A stretch of 64,000 bases of DNA from Cohnella sp. CFH 77786. Its GTDB lineage: Bacteria > Bacillota > Bacilli > Paenibacillales > Paenibacillaceae. Every line of letters begins with the position of its first letter. The first letter of the stretch is position 1. The stretch covers positions 62,001 to 126,000 of the forward strand of contig NZ_WJIB01000001.1 of the NCBI RefSeq assembly GCF_019400745.1, written 5' to 3'. The position numbers and the translations under genes are program-made. The notes under the pieces are model-generated. The model saw only the letters and a program-made list of their open reading frames with translations, had not been told where the DNA came from and made no database searches. Shown in pieces: positions 46,540 to 54,456 of the stretch.

Positions 46540-47106
46540 TCAATCTTTCTTGCGGGTCAACTCCGCCATGATCTCCTCGTAAGTCGGATGGCCCGTGAAC
46601 GTCGCGGTCCCGACTTCCATCTTCCGGCTGATCGAACGGGCCGCTTCCGTGAAATCCCCGGCGTCTTCGATAAGTCCGAGCGCCTTCAAGCTGAGCGCCA
46701 CGGTCCTCAAACTCATCCCGCGGTTGACATAGAAGGCCACAACGCGTCCGCCTCCCCCGTCCGGAGAAGTCTGGCCCGGCTGCGCAGGCGATGCCGACGC
46801 TTCTCCTCCCGGCTGCGTGGAAGCCCCGTCCCCCGGCTGCTTGGCGGCACTGCCGGGCTTCAAGGCGCTTTCTCCCCCGCTTCCTCCCGGTGACGCAGAG
46901 GGGGTCGCGGACGGAAGCTGCCGTTTCGTTTCTTCGACCGCCTTGGCCACCTCTTCGTCCAACTGCTCCTGAGTGTAAGTTTTCGGCCCCTCCGCCACCA
47001 TCAGCGCTTGTTCTTGTGACCGCGCGAAGAGGATCAGCTGAAGCATCGAGGCCCCCAGCATGATGCCGATGCCGAAGCCCATGAGCCATTTCCGGTGTTT
47101 ACGCAA
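46540..47106 (-). CDS. Membrane protein with MltG N-terminal-like domain
   Basis: A 188-residue protein. A membrane helix (about 8-28) is followed by a short charged segment, a Pro/Ser/Gly-rich linker (about 65-120) and a C-terminal domain of about 65 residues. That domain (NRGMSLRTVALSLKALGLIE and onward) resembles the LysM-like N-terminal part of MltG/YceG. The catalytic MltG domain with its Glu is absent, so it is unlikely to cleave glycan. The start is TTG at 47106 with GGAGG 9 bases upstream, overlapping the swrB stop by 8 bases. It is the last gene of the fla/che operon. Its role is unknown; peptidoglycan binding is inference. Confidence 0.7.
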   Translation of the reverse strand: MRKHRKWLMGFGIGIMLGASMLQLILFARSQEQALMVAEGPKTYTQEQLDEEVAKAVEETKRQLPSATPSASPGGSGGESALKPGSAAKQPGDGASTQPGGEASASPAQPGQTSPDGGGGRVVAFYVNRGMSLRTVALSLKALGLIEDAGDFTEAARSISRKMEVGTATFTGHPTYEEIMAELTRKKD

Positions 47107-47701
47107 GCTGCTCTTCCTCCCGCCGCGCCAGTTGCAAAATCAATTGAACCTCGCCTTTGTTCATGCCTGCCGACTTCGCGATCTGCTCGACGGATCTTCC
47201 TCTCTCGTGCAAGGCTAACAGTTCCGCGTAACGGACCCGGATGGAAGCGGATCGGTCTGCCGCATCAAGCGAAGGACCGGCATCGGCGGAATCCTCTGTT
47301 CCCGGAGGTTCCCCGGGAGCAACGGCAGCTGCAGCTTCCGGTTGTCCGACGGACGACTCCGACGGCTGCGATGCGGCCGCGGCCGACTGCGATGCGGCTG
47401 ACTGCGATGCTGCCGTCTGCGATGCCGCTGCGGCGCTCTGTTCGGCGACCGCTTTCATCTGCCGCTCGAGAACCGCGATTTGCTTGACAAGCCCTCTGAC
47501 CGTCTCGTCCTGCTCTTGCTTGAATTTGGCCACGGCATCCAACAGCTCGCGGTTTTCCGTCTCCAAGTCCTCCAGCAGCCGGTCGTATGCCGGATCGGCC
47601 CCTCCGTCCGCGCTCTCTACCCGGGACCGTCCGGACGACAGCCATGCATAACCGAAGACGGCAAGCCCAAACAGCACGACGCTTAACCACGGACTCATCA
47701 T
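47099..47701 (-). CDS. swrB: SwrB-like flagellar assembly/swarming protein
   Basis: A 200-residue protein with an N-terminal membrane helix (about 5-22), a coiled coil (about 42-92), an Ala/Ser/Gln-rich linker, and a C-terminal helix-turn-helix-like segment (YAELLALHERGRSVEQIAKS) of the DUF6115/SwrB type. In B. subtilis SwrB lies at the same place after sigD and promotes activation of the flagellar export apparatus. The ATG pair at 47701/47698 has AAAGGGG about 14 bases upstream, so the start is not firm. Assignment rests on architecture and synteny. Confidence 0.78.
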   Translation of the reverse strand: MMSPWLSVVLFGLAVFGYAWLSSGRSRVESADGGADPAYDRLLEDLETENRELLDAVAKFKQEQDETVRGLVKQIAVLERQMKAVAEQSAAAASQTAASQSAASQSAAAASQPSESSVGQPEAAAAVAPGEPPGTEDSADAGPSLDAADRSASIRVRYAELLALHERGRSVEQIAKSAGMNKGEVQLILQLARREEEQLA

Positions 47702-47734
47702 CGTATCACATGATCCCCTTTCCCGGCCGCGATG

Positions 47735-48058
47735 TCATCCCATGAAGTCGATGTGTTTCCCTTTGAACGGATGCCCGGGGCGACTATCCTGCTCCGGCTC
47801 CCGCTCCGTTCCGCCGGTTCGTTTCTTCCCTCTGGATTGCGGTCTGCCTTGCCCCCCGGGCTGCCGGTCCTTGATCTCTCCTCTGGCGGAAGATTCCGCT
47901 TTCGCCATCCGGGCGGCCTGCTGTTCCGAGGCTTTCACGGATTGCTGAGCCAGCATGCCTTGTTCGGCGATGCCCCGATGCTGCTGCTGCTGCGCCAGCG
48001 GAGACAGCTCCGCCGTGCGCGGAATCGAGGTTTGCAGGTCGATCGATTTGTAGCTCAC
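47735..48058 (-). CDS. Small hydrophilic protein of unknown function in the fla/che operon
   Basis: A 107-residue protein without membrane segment. The N-terminus (SYKSIDLQTSIPRT) and the C-terminus (GHPFKGKHIDFMG) look conserved in type, while the middle is a Gln/Ala helix and then a charged, Gly/Arg-rich stretch. The start is GTG at 48058 with GGAGG 6-7 bases upstream. It lies between the FapA family gene and swrB. I do not recognise a named family. Short proteins ending in GK-hIDI-like motifs occur near fapA/sigD genes in related bacteria, but this is from memory. Confidence 0.7.
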   Translation of the reverse strand: MSYKSIDLQTSIPRTAELSPLAQQQQHRGIAEQGMLAQQSVKASEQQAARMAKAESSARGEIKDRQPGGQGRPQSRGKKRTGGTEREPEQDSRPGHPFKGKHIDFMG

Positions 48059-48089
48059 GGCAATCCTCCTCCGGGGATGAACTCCCGAA

Positions 48090-49505
48090 TCAGTTGAAGG
48101 GCACCATCGCGATGTCCCCGTCCATGAACCGGAAAGAGACGCGCTGAACGCTGTCTTTCACGAACCGTGTATACCGTCCGACAACGATTTTGGTGCCTCC
48201 ATAAATCGTATGGGTAACGTCGACGCGCGACGCCGTGGCATCCTCGAGCGTTTTTTCGATTTCCAAGACCCTTTCCTTGGCAAGCCGCATCTCTTCCGCC
48301 GCTTGCTTCTTGGTCGCGCCGAGTTTCACGCGCAGCGCCAGCTTGTCCGGCGCGAGCGTGCCGACGGCCGCCATTTGGTCCAGCAGCGAGAGCGCTTTTT
48401 CCGTTTTGTCGAGGCTCTCCGCCAAGGCGCGAAGCTGCTGCCTCAAATCCAGCAGTTCCTGGCGGAGTTCCGGTTTGACGCCGACTTCGATGATGGTCGC
48501 GGTCGACATGGTATTGCCGATGACGCGCGCCGTCACTTTCTCTCCGGCCTGGACGAGACCGCCGACGAGCAGCCCTTTGGCACCGATGCATTCGACGTTG
48601 CGCCCGGCTCGGATGTTCGAATGCATGATGCTCTGGCTGACCATGATGTCTTCTCCGGCAAGGACGTTGCCGTCCAGAATGAACGAGCATTTGACGTTTC
48701 GCCCGGCTTTAACGTAGCCTTTGTTGCTTCCAATGATGCCGCCCGAAATGTCGATCGAGCCCTCGGATTCGACCTCCGCGCCTTCGATCCCGCCGGTGAC
48801 GCGGATATCGCCGGAAGCCTTGACCCTGAAACCGGTTAAAATATTGCCGCGCACCACGACCGTCCCGACAAAATCGATGTTGCCGATGTTGTAATCGACA
48901 TCGCCGTTGACCTCGTACACGGGGAAAACGTTCAGCTTCTCCTTCTCCGTCTTCGTGACCAAACCGTCAATCGCCGCGTACATCGCCGTTTTTTCCGGAT
49001 TGACAACGACGTTTTTGCCGATTTTGAACATGACTTCCTTGCCTTCCTTGCAGGGAACGTCATCCCCGGTCACCGCTTTCCCGGGTTGGCCGGGAATGGG
49101 AGGCACGCGTTCCGCGATCAGTTGCCCTGCCTTGACGTTGGCGAGCTGACCCACTTGCCGGAAGTCGACGCTGCCATCCTCACGCTCGGACGGTCGGTTG
49201 TTTCCGGAATCCTCCAGATCGTAGAGGATGCGGATGGAGCCGTCGATTCCATTCACCGGGGGAATGCCAAGGGCGACGGCGTTCTGGCTGAAGAAGAAAT
49301 CCTGGGGTCTTTGCGCGATCAAGCGCAACAGATCCTGCTGCACCCCGAACTTCACCCCCTGGGAAGCCAGGAAAGTCGTAAGTTCCTCTGGCGTCAGATT
49401 CACTTCGCCTTCCACGCGCCGGAAGATCAAATAGGCTTGCATTTTATCATCGGAAACCGTTACCTGCAGTAAGTCTTGGAGTTGTGTCGTTTCATGGCCG
49501 GCCAA
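48090..49505 (-). CDS. FapA family (DUF342) protein
   Basis: A protein of about 471 residues. It has the DUF342/FapA N-terminal region, a right-handed beta-helix-like middle (repeated short turns such as VVVRGNILTGFRV and DISGGIIGS), and a C-terminal coiled coil (about 355-430) before a final beta segment. The domain is named after flagellar assembly genes, and its biochemical role is unclear. AGGAGG lies 8 bases before TTG at 49505 and only 2 before ATG at 49511, so TTG is preferred. It directly follows sigD. B. subtilis lacks this gene at this locus. Confidence 0.85.
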   Translation of the reverse strand: MAGHETTQLQDLLQVTVSDDKMQAYLIFRRVEGEVNLTPEELTTFLASQGVKFGVQQDLLRLIAQRPQDFFFSQNAVALGIPPVNGIDGSIRILYDLEDSGNNRPSEREDGSVDFRQVGQLANVKAGQLIAERVPPIPGQPGKAVTGDDVPCKEGKEVMFKIGKNVVVNPEKTAMYAAIDGLVTKTEKEKLNVFPVYEVNGDVDYNIGNIDFVGTVVVRGNILTGFRVKASGDIRVTGGIEGAEVESEGSIDISGGIIGSNKGYVKAGRNVKCSFILDGNVLAGEDIMVSQSIMHSNIRAGRNVECIGAKGLLVGGLVQAGEKVTARVIGNTMSTATIIEVGVKPELRQELLDLRQQLRALAESLDKTEKALSLLDQMAAVGTLAPDKLALRVKLGATKKQAAEEMRLAKERVLEIEKTLEDATASRVDVTHTIYGGTKIVVGRYTRFVKDSVQRVSFRFMDGDIAMVPFN

Positions 49506-49521
49506 GCGCATCGCCTCCTAC

Positions 49522-50310
49522 TTATCCGTTGTGAAGCAGTTGCTCCTTCTGTTTCGCCAGAGCGCCCCGAAGCCTCAAAATCGCTTTGGAATGCAGCTGG
49601 GAAATCCGGGATGGGGACAGAGACATCACCTCGGCGATTTCGCTGAGCGAAAGGTCCTCGTAATAGAACAGGGAGACGACCGTTCGCTCCTTTTCCGTCA
49701 GCCGTTCCAAGCCTTGCATAAGCGTTTCCTTCAAGTACGTCTCATGCACTTTGGATTCCGGATTCTTCGCCTTATCGTCAACCAAAAGCGATAACCGGGT
49801 CTCGGATTCTTCCTCCCGAATCGGGTCTTCAAGGGAACACACGGCAGCAACGGCAACTTCTTGAAGCATCTGCCCGAATTCTTTCATCGATATGTTCAGG
49901 TAGCCGCATACTTCTTCGTCCGTCGCGGAACGCAGATGCTTCTGCTCCAGTACGGCATATGCGTCTTCCATTTTTTTCGCTTTGTCACGAACGGAACGCG
50001 GCACCCAATCCCCATGGCGCAGCCCGTCGATAATCGCCCCGCGAATGCGCCAGGAAGCGTAGGTTTCGAATTGGAGTCCCCGCTGGTAATCGAATTTCTC
50101 GATGGCGTCGATCAATCCCATGACGCCATGGCTGGACAAATCGTCCTTCGTCACGTTTTTGGGCAAAGACGCAGCCATCCGGCTGGACACATACTCCACA
50201 AGCGGCAAATAATGCTCGATCAGCAGCTTTCTGGCGTCCGGATCGCCGGCTTCTTTCCAGCGCAGCCACAAGTCCTGATGGGACAACCTGGACCTCGATT
50301 GATCGACCAT
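49522..50310 (-). CDS. sigD: RNA polymerase sigma factor SigD (FliA/WhiG family)
   Basis: A 262-residue sigma-28 factor. Region 2 (LIEHYLPLVEYVSSRMA to FETYASWRIRGAIIDGLR), region 3 and region 4 (LSLSEIAEVMSLSPSRISQL) are all present. It directs late flagellar, motility and autolysin genes. The ATG has AAGGTGA upstream. Being inside the fla/che operon near its end, as in B. subtilis, makes its level sensitive to operon read-through. No anti-sigma flgM is in this window. Confidence 0.96.
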   Translation of the reverse strand: MVDQSRSRLSHQDLWLRWKEAGDPDARKLLIEHYLPLVEYVSSRMAASLPKNVTKDDLSSHGVMGLIDAIEKFDYQRGLQFETYASWRIRGAIIDGLRHGDWVPRSVRDKAKKMEDAYAVLEQKHLRSATDEEVCGYLNISMKEFGQMLQEVAVAAVCSLEDPIREEESETRLSLLVDDKAKNPESKVHETYLKETLMQGLERLTEKERTVVSLFYYEDLSLSEIAEVMSLSPSRISQLHSKAILRLRGALAKQKEQLLHNG

Positions 50311-50322
50311 TTTTGCTTCACC

Positions 50323-50736
50323 TTACCTTTCGTCGGTCAGACGGCGAATCGCCTGAACCACTTCCTCCGGGTCGGGATTGTCCAGCGAAACGAGCCGTTT
50401 GGGCTGCAAGGGCTGGAATCCGAGCACCGGGTTCTCTTTGCCGCCTGTCCAATTTTCCTTCATCATTTCGCTTAACGCCTCTTCCTCGCCCGGTGTGACC
50501 AGGTCGAGGACGCTGCCCCGGTCCTCCATGGGCACGGATTCGCTGTCGGGACGGGACGGCGGAAGCGCCGAAGCCAGCAAGAAACGAACGGCAAAAGCGA
50601 TCAAGGCGAACGCAAGAAATGCGTAAACGCATCGGATGAACGTGATCGTGATCGGGTTGTTCCCGAGCGAGAACACGAAGGTAAGCAGCGCGCCAAATCC
50701 GCCGAAAACGGCATTCCAACGCCAGGAACCGATCAT
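50323..50736 (-). CDS. Two-helix membrane protein of unknown function between cheD and sigD
   Basis: A 137-residue protein with two hydrophobic helices in the first 58 residues (about 7-24 and 33-55). A hydrophilic tail ends in PDPEEVVQAIRRLTDE. The ATG is one base past the cheD stop, and sigD follows by 12 bases, so it is embedded in the operon. B. subtilis has no gene here. No family is recognised. The topology suggests a small inner-membrane protein with a cytoplasmic tail; any chemotaxis or flagellar role is inference from position. Confidence 0.72.
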   Translation of the reverse strand: MIGSWRWNAVFGGFGALLTFVFSLGNNPITITFIRCVYAFLAFALIAFAVRFLLASALPPSRPDSESVPMEDRGSVLDLVTPGEEEALSEMMKENWTGGKENPVLGFQPLQPKRLVSLDNPDPEEVVQAIRRLTDER

Positions 50737-50737
50737 G

Positions 50738-51232
50738 CTAAATCTCCTTTACACCGAATTGAACGCTCCGGATGACATAAATTCCGGTCCCGCTGTCCAA
50801 TTCCACCGTCCTGCCGTAATTCGCGCCCGTATCCTCGGCTAGGAGCGGGATCCGCAGCGCCTCCAGCGCCTGCTTGGTCGATTCCACGTTTCGGGGGCCG
50901 ATCCGCATCGAGTCGCTTCCTCCCGCGAACGCGAACATTTGGGCTCCTCCGGCCATTTTCGCCGCCAGACGCCTCGGATCGGCTCCGGCGGCCTCCATCC
51001 GGCGGACCAGCTCCGGGACCGCGGTATCCGCGTATTTCGCCAGATTAGGCTGGCCTTCCCTGGCGATCTCGGAAGACGGCAGCATAATATGCGCCATGCC
51101 GGCAATTTTCAAGAACGGATCGTAGAGCGTAACGCCGACGCAGGAACCGAGACCGGTCGTCCTGAGGAGCGCGCCGCCGCTTGCGACGTTCAGATCGGCC
51201 ATTCCGACTTTGACGATCGTCGATTCGGTCAT
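50738..51232 (-). CDS. cheD: Chemoreceptor glutamine deamidase CheD
   Basis: A 164-residue CheD. Cys31 in TGLGSCVGV and His48 in MAHIMLP are the catalytic pair. It deamidates Gln residues of chemoreceptors and stimulates CheC phosphatase in the bacillar adaptation system. The ATG overlaps the cheC stop by 4 bases (ATGA), matching their partnership. Order cheW-cheC-cheD is conserved. Confidence 0.95.
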   Translation of the reverse strand: MTESTIVKVGMADLNVASGGALLRTTGLGSCVGVTLYDPFLKIAGMAHIMLPSSEIAREGQPNLAKYADTAVPELVRRMEAAGADPRRLAAKMAGGAQMFAFAGGSDSMRIGPRNVESTKQALEALRIPLLAEDTGANYGRTVELDSGTGIYVIRSVQFGVKEI

Positions 51233-51852
51233 TCCACCGGCACCCCTAAAGCCCGGAACAGCTTGTTGAACGACTCCGGATCCGGAATGAGGAAGAAATG
51301 CCCTTCCGCTTCTTGTTTCCCTTCCAAAAACGTCGTGTCGATCAATAGCGCGTCATCGCCCATCGTTCCGAATTGAAGCAAGCCGAAGCTGAGAATCGCC
51401 CCGGCCATGTCGACCGCGATGGAGGGCACGGAAGGCGACATGTAAAGGCCGGTCAAATCGCCGAGCGAGGACAAGTACGAGCCGGCGAGGATGTTGCCGA
51501 TTTCGCACAGGGCGGAAAGCTCAAGCTCGGAATATTCGCCCTCCCCGGCGGCGGAATCGAAGGAAAGCAGACCTTGCAGCAGGCGCCGCGCCGAATCGCG
51601 GGTGATGATGAAAAACATATTGCCGGGAGCGTCGCCGTCGACCCGGAGAAAGATCGCGACAACGATCGCTTCCGATCCGCCCACCCGATTCGCGATTTCC
51701 TCGAAGGGAAGCAGGCTGACCGTCGGCACCGCCATGTCGACGGGTTTGTCGAGCAGCCGGGATAACGCGGTTGCCGCGTTGCCTGCACCGATATTGCCGA
51801 CTTCCCGAAGCACGTCCATCTTGAAGTCGGCATCGTGCTGGAACAGCGTCAT
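51229..51852 (-). CDS. cheC: CheY-P phosphatase CheC
   Basis: A 207-residue CheC with both active-site signatures: LREVGNIGAGNAATALS near residue 15 and LCEIGNILAGSYLSS near 115, each with the Glu/Asn pair that dephosphorylates CheY-P. It works with CheD in adaptation. The ATG overlaps the cheW stop and its own stop overlaps cheD, so the three are coupled. No membrane segment is present. Confidence 0.95.
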   Translation of the reverse strand: MTLFQHDADFKMDVLREVGNIGAGNAATALSRLLDKPVDMAVPTVSLLPFEEIANRVGGSEAIVVAIFLRVDGDAPGNMFFIITRDSARRLLQGLLSFDSAAGEGEYSELELSALCEIGNILAGSYLSSLGDLTGLYMSPSVPSIAVDMAGAILSFGLLQFGTMGDDALLIDTTFLEGKQEAEGHFFLIPDPESFNKLFRALGVPVE

Positions 51853-52316
51853 GACTCGCTCCCGAACCGTTCCAGCTGGATGATTTCCGAACGGTTGAGG
51901 ACTTCCGCGAGATGCAGCAGAATGAGCAGACGGTCTTCCCCGACTTTCGCCACCCCGCTCAAATATTTCGCTTTGATGCCGCCGACCACTTCCGGCGGAT
52001 TCTCGATCGTATCGCTCATCACGTCCAGAACGTCATTCGCCGAATCGACGATGAATCCGACTTCAAGGTCGTTCGCCGATACGATGATGATCCGGGAGTT
52101 CTCCGTCGGCTCCGTCTCGGGAAGCCCGAATCGTCCGCGAAGGTCGATGACCGGGACGACGACGCCCCTCAGGTTCATGACGCCTTTGACGAACGGCGGG
52201 GTCTTGGGTACACGGGTGATCGGAGCCATTCGTTCGATCGTTTTGACCTTGTCGACTTCAATGCCGTATTCTTCGTTCGCCAGCGTGAAGACGATGACTT
52301 TCAGCTCTTCTGCCAT
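51849..52316 (-). CDS. cheW: Chemotaxis coupling protein CheW
   Basis: A 155-residue CheW fold (EEYGIEVDKVKTIERM, VKGVMNLRGVVVPVIDLR). It couples receptors to CheA at the membrane arrays. It lies 30 bases after cheA and overlaps cheC by four bases. The ATG has an AGGAGG-like site in the spacer. There is no CheV-like receiver domain. Confidence 0.95.
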   Translation of the reverse strand: MAEELKVIVFTLANEEYGIEVDKVKTIERMAPITRVPKTPPFVKGVMNLRGVVVPVIDLRGRFGLPETEPTENSRIIIVSANDLEVGFIVDSANDVLDVMSDTIENPPEVVGGIKAKYLSGVAKVGEDRLLILLHLAEVLNRSEIIQLERFGSES

Positions 52317-52346
52317 GCGTATTCCTCCTCGTGTGGGCTTCCGCTT

Positions 52347-54413
52347 TTATTTGATCAACGCGTTGGGGTCGACGATCAGGGCCACTTGTCCGTCGCCGAG
52401 AATGGTCGCGCCGGAAACGAGATCCAGGTTGGTCAAATACTTGCCGAGCGTCTTGAGCACGATCTCGCTTTGTCCGATGAATTCGTCGACCAATACGGCG
52501 GCCAGCTTGTCGCCCTTGCGGACGACGAGCATTTCCGTCTCCGTCTCCCCGTCGTCGCGGTAATGCGGCGATTCCACCAGCTCCGCCAAGGAAACGACGG
52601 GCACGATCGTATTCCGGTATTCGACGATCCGAGTGCCGTGCAGCGTTCGGATGTCCTCGCGTTTGACCGATGCCGTCTCCACGATGGAGGAAAGCGGGAA
52701 CGCGTATTTCTCCGGTCCGAGCTTGATCAGCATGGCCGAAATGATGGAGAGCGTTAGCGGCAGCTGGATCGAGAACTTGGTGCCTTTGCCGAACGTCGAG
52801 GTTACGGATACGTGGCCGCCGAGCGACTCGATTTTGGATTTCACCACGTCGAGGCCGACACCCCTGCCCGAGATGTCGGACACTTTGTCCGCGGTGCTGA
52901 AACCCGCCGCGAAAAGCAGCATATTGACCTCGTCGTCGCTCAGCGATTTGGCCGCCTCGGCCGTCAGGACGCCGCGTTTGATCGCGGTTTCCAGCACCTT
53001 CGGACGATTGATGCCGCGTCCGTCGTCTTCGATCTCGATGAACACGTGGTTGCCGCTGTGATAGGCGCGCAGATGGATCGTTCCGGTCTCCGGCTTGCCG
53101 GCCTGAGTCCGGTCCGCGATCGGCTCCACGCCGTGATCGACGGAGTTGCGGATCAAGTGGACGAGCGGGTCGCCGATTTCGTCGATGACCGTCCGGTCCA
53201 ATTCCGTCTCCGCGCCGGTGATGACGAGGTCGACTTTCTTGTCCAGAGATTTGGCCAAGTCGCGCACCATTCGAGGAAACCGGTTAAAGACGCTGTCCAC
53301 GGGAACCATTCGAAGCTTCAGCACGATATTCTGCAAGTCGGAGCTGACGCGTGCCATATGCTCCACCGTCTCGGTCAGGTCGGCCCTTCGCACTTCCGAA
53401 GCCAGCTGTTCCAGCCGGACCCGGTCGATCAGCAGCTCGCTGAACAGGTTCATCAGCGAGTCCAGCCGCTCAATGTCGACGCGAATCGTTCGCGGCACCG
53501 CCCCGCCTCCCGTCGCGGGCGCCGAACGCGGCGACGAGCCTTCCGGTTGTTGAGGCGCCGGCGGCGCGGAAGCAGCCGGAGCAGCGGCCGCAGCCGTTTC
53601 CCGCACGGTCGCAGCCGCCGGGGAGGACGGCGCTTCCGGGGCCCGGTTCATCTCCTGAAGCGAAGACTTGTCCACCGCCTTCATCCGGACGGATTCGATT
53701 TCCGAAACGCGGGATACTTGGTCTGCCAGCGTCTGTTCGTCCGTTTTCGTTATGTAATAGACCGTAAAGCTCCGCTCGAACTTTTCTTGCTCGATGTCCT
53801 GTACGGAGGGGTGGGATTTCACCACTTCCCCGTGCTTTTCGAGCACGTCGAACACCATGTACGCCCTCGCCGCCTTGAGCAAGCAATCCTCGCGGACCGT
53901 TACCTCGATAAAGTAAGCCTGATGCCCGCTTTCCAAGGACTGGATCAAGACGGATTGCTGAAACTGGTCGAGCGTGAGCGATGCGGGCGTTTCTTGGGCT
54001 GCCGCTTTCGCGCCGGAACCCTGGCTTTCGACGTCCCCTTTGACGATCGCTTTAAGACGCGCGACCAGGTCGGCTACGTCCCGTTTGCCTGTTCCTCCCG
54101 CCACGACGTCCTGCACCATGCCTTCGAGCGCGTCCAATCCCTTGAACAACGTATCGAAAATCGTGCCGTTCATCGCAAGCTTGCCGTTGCGGACCAGGTC
54201 CAGCACGTTTTCCATTTCGTGCGTCAAGGAGGCGAGATCCTCGAACCCCATCGTCGCCGACATTCCTTTGAGCGTGTGGGCGGATCGGAAAATGACCTGA
54301 ACGATGCCGATATCCTCCGGCTGCTGCTCCAGCCGAAGCATATTCTCGTTAAGCGACTGCAAATGATCGTTGGCCTCGTCGATGAAAATCGACATATACT
54401 GATTCATTTCCAC
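52347..54413 (-). CDS. cheA: Chemotaxis histidine kinase CheA
   Basis: A 688-residue CheA with five domains: Hpt (phospho-His46 in SAHTLKG), a P2 CheY/CheB-binding domain (about 160-255), an Ala/Pro linker, the dimerisation helices (about 310-365), the HATPase (LIRNSVDHG, then DDGRGI and GRGVGLDVV) and a C-terminal CheW-like domain. It phosphorylates CheY and CheB in response to receptors. The start is GTG at 54413 with AGGAGG 10 bases upstream. It sits 43 bases after cheB. Confidence 0.97.
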   Translation of the reverse strand: MEMNQYMSIFIDEANDHLQSLNENMLRLEQQPEDIGIVQVIFRSAHTLKGMSATMGFEDLASLTHEMENVLDLVRNGKLAMNGTIFDTLFKGLDALEGMVQDVVAGGTGKRDVADLVARLKAIVKGDVESQGSGAKAAAQETPASLTLDQFQQSVLIQSLESGHQAYFIEVTVREDCLLKAARAYMVFDVLEKHGEVVKSHPSVQDIEQEKFERSFTVYYITKTDEQTLADQVSRVSEIESVRMKAVDKSSLQEMNRAPEAPSSPAAATVRETAAAAAPAASAPPAPQQPEGSSPRSAPATGGGAVPRTIRVDIERLDSLMNLFSELLIDRVRLEQLASEVRRADLTETVEHMARVSSDLQNIVLKLRMVPVDSVFNRFPRMVRDLAKSLDKKVDLVITGAETELDRTVIDEIGDPLVHLIRNSVDHGVEPIADRTQAGKPETGTIHLRAYHSGNHVFIEIEDDGRGINRPKVLETAIKRGVLTAEAAKSLSDDEVNMLLFAAGFSTADKVSDISGRGVGLDVVKSKIESLGGHVSVTSTFGKGTKFSIQLPLTLSIISAMLIKLGPEKYAFPLSSIVETASVKREDIRTLHGTRIVEYRNTIVPVVSLAELVESPHYRDDGETETEMLVVRKGDKLAAVLVDEFIGQSEIVLKTLGKYLTNLDLVSGATILGDGQVALIVDPNALIK

Positions 54414-54456
54414 TGGCCGGACACCTCCTGATAGCGTCGACTGGCTTGCGAGTCTG

